From Zygnema cylindricum (taxonomy: Eukaryota > Streptophyta > Zygnematophyceae > Zygnematales > Zygnemataceae), in contig JBBHKE010002547.1 in NCBI GenBank assembly GCA_037447655.1, positions 8,382 through 30,450 of the forward strand: 22,069 nt of DNA. The letters run 5' to 3'. The notes under the pieces are model-generated. The model did no database searches. It had not been told where the DNA came from and worked only from the letters and a program-made list of their open reading frames with translations. Shown one piece after another: positions 17,753 to 22,069 of the stretch. The first letter of the stretch is position 1; the number at the start of each line of letters is the position of its first letter. A program made the translations under genes and the position numbers.

Positions 17753-18994
17753 TTTCACTCCTCACTTTCCGCATTCGATGATTGTCTTATGGATGTCCTC
17801 CACAATTTGTTGGGCCGTGGAGCTTTTGATCGCGAGTCTGGGCCCGCGGCACGCATCCAAGCCTCTCTTCCAGTCTCGGCCGGCGGTTTGGGTTTACTCT
17901 CGACGGCGCGTGTTGCTCCAGCCGCCTATTTGGGAAGTTGGTGCCTTGTTGCTTCCACTATTGTCTCTCGTTTTGTGGCTGGGGACACTCCTATTCTTGC
18001 GGCCGTGGTTCCCCGTGTTTCAGATGGTGAGCTCGCCTTCCAACGGTCCCTTTTGGATGCATCACGTTCTCTTAATCCGTCTGCTATCGAGGACATGCCG
18101 ATGTTTTCCACTCTTGTTACGACATCAGTTGCGCGTGTTCAAGAATCCATTTCTGATCGGGTTGTCGCCGCTATTAAATCCTAGCTTCTCGAGGCGCTTC
18201 CTTCCAATTCTTCGCGTGCACGCTTCCTGTCTTGTGGCGGACCTGGCTCTGGAGCTTGGCTATTGGTTGTCCCTATCTTATCCACTATTTGTTTCACCCT
18301 GGCTCAGTTCACGACGACCCTTAGGGTTCGGCTTGGCCTCCCTCACCCACCTTTCCTTGGCTCACTTGTTTGCTCCTGTGGCCAAGTTCTCGAGCCCGAC
18401 GGGGTCCATTTGCTTCGTTGCTCCCATGGGGGCGAGTTAATTCATGCGCACGACACGATTCGAGACACCATCGCTACTATGGCTTCTGAGGGGGGACTTT
18501 TTGTTCGTCGGGAGGTCTCTCACATTATTCCTTCGCGTCGGATTGATCTTGTATTACTTGATGGTGCGCGTCGTACATTTGGTGGCATTGTTGTGGCGAA
18601 CCCTACCTCAACTAGAGTCGCCAACCAAGCGGCTCGGCATGTGGGAGTGGCCGCCCGTGACGCGGCTAAAAGGAAGGAGCGTGATTATGCCCATCGCGAT
18701 GCTATGGATGGCTTCATCTCGATGTCGGTCGAGATATTTGGTTGTTTGGGTGTGGCTTTGGATGAGTTTTTCTGTACTTGTGGTCGGCGCTCGTTCGAGA
18801 GGCGGGGACTTGGGAGCCCTTATGTTTCAGTCCTTACTTCTTTTTTTCGTCAACGTTTTTCCGTGGCCCTACAACGGGTGTTGGTTTCTATATTACTTCG
18901 ATCGTCTATTACCGTTATGGATCGACGGCATGTTCCGGAACTTCCTCCTCGTGCTCCTCCGGGATTTGGGGACCTACGTGGTTGCTTTCGGTAG
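17753..18994 (+). pseudogene. LINE ORF fragment, C-terminal part, one in-frame stop
   Basis: One reading frame runs from 17753 to the stop at 18992-18994 and is broken only by a TAG at 18182-18184. The upstream part carries QASLPVSAGGLGLLS and APAAYLGSW, typical of the region after the reverse transcriptase core. After the TAG comes SSRARFLSCGGPGSGAWL, then LRVRLGLP, then a zinc knuckle Cys-x-Cys-x9-His-x3-Cys (CSCG...HLLRC, about 18380-18425). GGELIHAHDTIRD and SRRIDLVLLDG follow and resemble a restriction-like PD-(D/E)XK endonuclease; the complete catalytic set could not be confirmed. No reverse transcriptase catalytic motif is present, so the copy is dead. It carries no viral genes. Confidence 0.87.
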
Positions 18995-19250
18995 ATTTTT
19001 TAGTTATGTTGGGGGTCCTTTTTTTTGTTTTTTTTTTTACGTGTTTGATTTTTCCTTTGATGTTTTGCTTGTTGGTTTTTGTTTTTTTGGGTATTTTCGA
19101 TTTCCTTGCCATCCTTTCGTATTTTCGTCGGTTTTGCCTTGATTTTCTTTTTTGTTTATTCCCTTGTCATGTGGTTCTTTCAGTTTTAGAAATGCTACTT
19201 CATTTTGTTCCTATGGACTCAGATGGTTTACCATCGCGCTTTTTAATAAA
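17753..19250 (+). mobile_element. 5'-truncated non-LTR retrotransposon (LINE) with endonuclease-like C-terminus
   Basis: This is the 3' part of a LINE: end of the reverse transcriptase/thumb region, zinc knuckle, endonuclease-like domain, then a T-rich 3' UTR of about 250 bases ending in the block shared with 16866-17100. Just before the end, GATGG-TTTA-CCATC can form a small stem-loop, of the kind LINE reverse transcriptases may use to recognise their RNA. GC content is clearly higher than in the surroundings. The insertion ends are approximate and I did not find a clear target duplication. Confidence 0.88.
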
Positions 19251-19298
19251 GTCGCCCCCCAGAATGATTTTTTTTTTAGTAATATAAGATCCTTTTGC

Positions 19299-19518
19299 TA
19301 CACCGCTAATTGTTATTAATGTTAAAGCATTTTCCGCCACTTAAAACATCTTTTCTCCGTACACACTTCTCGGATTATCCACAGGAGACAGCAATTGGAA
19401 GGTGAGAATCTTGCCTTCCAATAGCAACTATCAGATTGACAATCTGACAAGTGTGCACCAAGAAAATATGTTTTAAGTGGCCAAAAAAGCTTTAACATTA
19501 ATAACGATTGCCGGTGTA
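19299..19518. mobile_element. MITE, foldback type, 220 bp (short subfamily)
   Basis: Ends are TACACCGCTAATTGTTATTA and, from the other side, TACACCGGCAATCGTTATTA. The arms continue matching for about 75-80 bases (ATGTTAAAGC, GCCACTTAAAACAT, TTTTCT). A small central hairpin, ATTGGAAGG/CCTTCCAAT, completes a near-full foldback. It shares CTTAAAACA and CCGTACACA blocks with the element at 6801-7030. Terminal TA on both sides. Non-coding. Confidence 0.9.
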
Positions 19519-19822
19519 GTTTCATCTCTATCTTCTGGAAAAAGTACTAAAGGCTCCTACTTCCCAACAACATCGTTTTGGGTCTTAAAAAATTTCAAAT
19601 GTGTGTCAAAATTAGTAAGAAAAGTATCTAAGGCGTAACGAGTCACACTCAGTTTTTTCTGCTTTTTGACTTTTCCACCTTTTCACTTCTCCTTCACGTG
19701 ATTTATGACGATATTTTCACTATTTCGGTAGCGGAAATTCCGATTACCAATCTTATTTTTTTTCTTATCTTTATTTGATCCGTTTTTTATATCGGCTGTT
19801 GTACTGTTATGTTGTCTTTTTA
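19519..19822. other. Intergenic sequence
   Basis: AT-rich, with no recognisable gene, RNA or repeat. Confidence 0.4.
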
Positions 19823-19925
19823 TTCTCATTCCTATTCCCATTCCTATTCCTATGCTTAAAACTTACATTTTTTTGTTCTCATTCCTATTCTTATTTCTAT
19901 TCCTATGCCTATGCTTAAAACTTAC
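19823..19925. repeat. ~50 bp tandem duplication built of ATTCCT units
   Basis: Two copies (19823-19866 and 19876-19925) each start TTCTCATTCCTATTC and end CTATGCTTAAAACTTAC. Internally they are made of CCTATT/CATTCC hexamers whose number differs between copies. Confidence 0.88.
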
Positions 19926-20085
19926 TATCGTAATGACCCAAAACTGTGGTTCAGAGATTGAGTCTATTGTCCATAAATCGAGTCTTTTGATACTAAACCT
20001 TCGTAAAATATCGTAAAACATTTTAAAACTAGCCGATCCTGATAGAAGTTTAAATCGGATAAATCTGAATAATAGCCCGAAACGA

Positions 20086-20345
20086 ATCAAAATTGGATCC
20101 AAATCTGAAATTAAAGCCAAACTCAAATCTGAGTTCAAAGTTAAATCCGAAACTGAATCCAAATACGAATCTGAATCGAAATGCAAATTCAAATCCAATT
20201 CAAAATCCAGACCCGAATAAAAAATTTGAACCAAAAATCAAAACCGAATCAATAATCAATTCTGAATCTAAATATCAAATCCGAATTTGAATCTGAACAT
20301 CGATACTGAAATTGAATCCAAATCGAGTCATACTTCAACGCTAAT
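20086..20345. repeat. Degenerate AATCYGAA / AAATCC hexamer array
   Basis: Words such as AAATCTGAA, AAATCCGAA, GAATCTGAATC and AACCGAATC recur every 6-12 bases for about 260 bases. The 65- and 123-codon frames over it (Asn/Lys/Pro or Asp/Ser/Leu-rich) are repeat translations. Confidence 0.8.
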
Positions 20346-20871
20346 TCGGAACCGGTATCGAAATCCCAATCTTAGCCTCAATTGAAAACAATAAACTAAT
20401 GATAAAAGTTTCGCAAACAAATATATACAAAAATCGCCTTAAGTACAAAAATATGACCACCACCTAAAATCTATATATTTATGAGTCCAAAATTTTGAAT
20501 CTGAACATAAATCTAAATTTATATGTTTGCATTTAACTTGAAATCTAAAAAGAACAGAAATTCTAGTTCAATTAGTAAAAGTGATAGAAAAAAAGACAAG
20601 GAGAGAAAGTGATAAAGACAAAAGGGTGAAAAAAAAAAAGAAATTGAACAGAATCATCAATTTTTTTTAAATTAAAAACATAAAAACATCGATTCAATGT
20701 GGATTTGAAAAAATTCACAAAATTTGGGAAAAAGAAAAAATTCTAAGGCCTAAAATTCCAGTTTCTAAAAAATGACATTCATTTGCCTACAAAGAAATAA
20801 AAATCCCTGTCAACTAAAATTTTGAATTGTTCCTTATTCTTTTGAAGTTTTATTCTTTTTTTTTTCAAGAC
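20346..20871. other. AT-rich intergenic sequence
   Basis: A-rich, with no gene recognised on either strand. Confidence 0.45.
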
Positions 20872-20875
20872 CTTT

Positions 20876-20942
20876 GTTCTCTCTTCTCCACCTTCTCTCC
20901 CTCCTTCCCTTCCTCTCTCTCTCTTTCCCTCTCCTCTCCCAT
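20876..20942. repeat. CTCTCC pyrimidine tract
   Basis: CTCTTCTCC, CTTCTCTCCCTCC and CTCTCTCTCTTTCCC units on the plus strand, directly after the exon-like fragment on the minus strand. Confidence 0.82.
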
Positions 20943-21002
20943 ATTTTTCCACTCCCGGATCTGCCCATCCTGCGCTATCTCGCTCGGAAATGGCTCTCTC
21001 AC

Positions 21003-21072
21003 CGCTGAACGCAATAATATCCTCTTGTCAAAAGATTCTATAGTCTTGAACAATTGGTCATTGAACGAGTTT
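21003..21072 (-). pseudogene. Exon-like paralogue of the start of the coiled-coil exon
   Basis: On the minus strand, an acceptor-like GTAAGTAG is followed by a frame reading NSFNDQLFKTIESFDKR and on to LLRSA, then a GTGAGA donor. The neighbouring exon starts DSLDKELFHSIEKTNEMEKV. The two share the pattern S-(L/F)-(D/N)-x-(E/Q)-L-F-(H/K)-(S/T)-I-E. It could be a real exon of a second gene copy or a decayed duplicate. It lies downstream of the stop of the neighbouring gene, so it is not part of that transcript's coding region. Confidence 0.45.
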
Positions 21073-21132
21073 CTACTTACATAACCACAAAAGACTATTT
21101 TTCCTTTTTATTTCCTTTTCACTCCTCTATCT

Positions 21133-21738
21133 CTATTGGAAACCATCTACACAAAGCCTTGAGAGTTCTGAAACAAAAACATCTTCGTCCTCCGAAACAT
21201 CGTCACACACCTCTTTAACAACACTGTACACCACCTCTCCATAAATCCCCTCTTCCCTCCCATCCTCCGAGGACTCCGTCTCCTCCGCGGACTCCGTCTC
21301 CTCCACCTCCTCGTACGATTTCCTCCCCCTTTCGAACGCTTCCTTCTCCGCATTGAAGCTCTTCTTCTTCTCCTCAAAAGAGCATAGAATGCAGGAGAAG
21401 AATTGTTGTCTCCTTTCAAACTCCTCTTTCTCCTCGTCGAAAGTCTTCTTCTCCTTCTCGAAAGCAAATGCAAAGTTGTCGTAGAACTCTTGTTTCTTCT
21501 CGAACTGCCAATACAGTTCCTCAAAATAATTGGTCCACTTTTGAAGCTCAATTTTTATACCAATGAACCACGATTCGATGTGAAACTCCGCCGCGACTTT
21601 CAACCTTTCCACCTCAACTTCCAACTCCTTTTTCTTTACCAGCACTGCAACGTACTTTTGGAAAAACCTCCTACCGACTTTTTCCATCTCATTTGTCTTT
21701 TCGATAGAATGAAATAGTTCCTTATCAAGCGAATCGAC
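21133..21738 (-). CDS. Coiled-coil protein, 3'-terminal exon (partial gene)
   Basis: The exon begins after a good acceptor (polypyrimidine then TTTTGCAG, ending at 21739) and runs 201 codons to a TAG at 21135-21133; earlier exons lie beyond the window. The product is highly charged and probably coiled coil: KKKELEVEVERLK near residue 40, then two related segments, FAFEKEKKTFDEEKEEFERR and SFEEKKKSFNAEKEAFERGR, which form an internal repeat of about 30 residues. An acidic Glu/Ser-rich tail (EETESAEETESSEDG) follows, and the C-terminus is LSRLCVDGFQ. Aromatic residues recur in the repeats, which is unusual for a plain coiled coil. I do not recognise the family; a cytoskeletal or scaffold role would be a guess. 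The splice acceptor, unbiased third positions and lack of nucleotide repeats support a real exon. Confidence 0.68.
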   Translation of the reverse strand, partial: VDSLDKELFHSIEKTNEMEKVGRRFFQKYVAVLVKKKELEVEVERLKVAAEFHIESWFIGIKIELQKWTNYFEELYWQFEKKQEFYDNFAFAFEKEKKTFDEEKEEFERRQQFFSCILCSFEEKKKSFNAEKEAFERGRKSYEEVEETESAEETESSEDGREEGIYGEVVYSVVKEVCDDVSEDEDVFVSELSRLCVDGFQ

Positions 21739-21972
21739 CTGCAAAACATAAAAAAAAAGAGAATTGTGAGAAAAAAACAAAAAAAGAAACGTTAAAACCT
21801 CTAAAAGAAAAAAATTAAAACAGAAAAAGAAAAAATTTAAAAAAACAAAACGAAAAGATAATAAAAGAAAGGAAAACAGAAATAATAAAAAACCAAAATA
21901 TCAAGGTAAACCTACAATATATAGATACTGAAAAAAAAAAAAAAAACAAATAAAAAAAAAAAAAAAGGAAAA

Positions 21973-22004
<32 letters not shown>

Positions 22005-22069
22005 GGGGGAGAGGGGGGGGGAGAGGGAGAGGGAGAGGGAGAGGGAGAGGGAGAGGGAGAGGGAGAGGG
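21739..22069 (-). other. Intron upstream of the coiled-coil exon, reaching the window edge
   Basis: On the coding (minus) strand this is T-rich near the acceptor and CCCTCT-rich further upstream. It contains the poly-A, poly-G and GGGAGA tracts at the plus-strand end. Confidence 0.6.
21973..22069. repeat. 31-base poly-G run followed by GGGAGA microsatellite
   Basis: 31 consecutive G at 21973-22003, then GGGGGAGA and about eight GGGAGA units to the window end, preceded by an A-rich tract (21930-21970). Length is likely unreliable in sequencing. Confidence 0.95.

Noticed and set aside
17778-18440. 220-codon plus-strand frame overlapping the LINE, and others at 18444-19142 and 18778-19287
   Set aside because: Shifted frames of the LINE; the 17753-18994 frame carries the recognisable domains.
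20086-20345. Asn/Lys/Pro-rich frame as a possible low-complexity protein
   Set aside because: A degenerate hexamer array explains the composition on both strands.

Overview
The window reads as nuclear DNA of a green-lineage eukaryote, most likely a streptophyte alga or a seedless plant. The case rests on a plastid-targeted methyltransferase of a green-plant family, a SNAPc subunit gene, GT-AG introns of roughly 300-1050 bp, and dense microsatellites, MITEs and LINE remnants. Nothing looks bacterial, organellar or viral, and the species cannot be named from this sequence.

Two spliced genes lie head to head. On the minus strand (6547 down to 2592), seven exons assemble with consistent splice phases into a 274-residue SNAPC1/SNAP43-like protein, a subunit of the complex that activates snRNA promoters. 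On the plus strand (9478 to 15887), eight exons assemble into a 401-residue chloroplast SAM-dependent methyltransferase of the At2g41040/At1g78140 type, with transit peptide, zinc-ribbon cysteines and methyltransferase fold. The exons had to be assembled by hand because no single long reading frame shows either protein.

The ~2.9 kb between the two start codons holds three MITEs, two minisatellites and an AT repeat. The introns of both genes are packed with simple repeats, mostly arranged so that the coding strand is pyrimidine-rich. One ATTGGACATT-type minisatellite family sits in an intron of each gene.

Downstream of the methyltransferase (15.9-19.5 kb) come a short LINE 3' tail in minus orientation, a longer plus-strand LINE fragment (end of the reverse transcriptase, a CCHC knuckle, an endonuclease-like domain, one in-frame stop) and another MITE. 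From 19.5 to 20.9 kb is intergenic sequence with degenerate short repeats. At the right edge is the last exon of a minus-strand coiled-coil gene, with a short exon-like paralogue of its start just downstream. The window ends in poly-G and GGGAGA repeats.

The MITE family (five members sharing TACACCG...CGGTGTA ends) is the most coherent non-genic signal. I found no convincing new multi-gene system. The points most worth a check are the MITE family, the repeat-filled intron 4 of the SNAPC1-like gene, the shared intronic minisatellite and the paired LINE tails.
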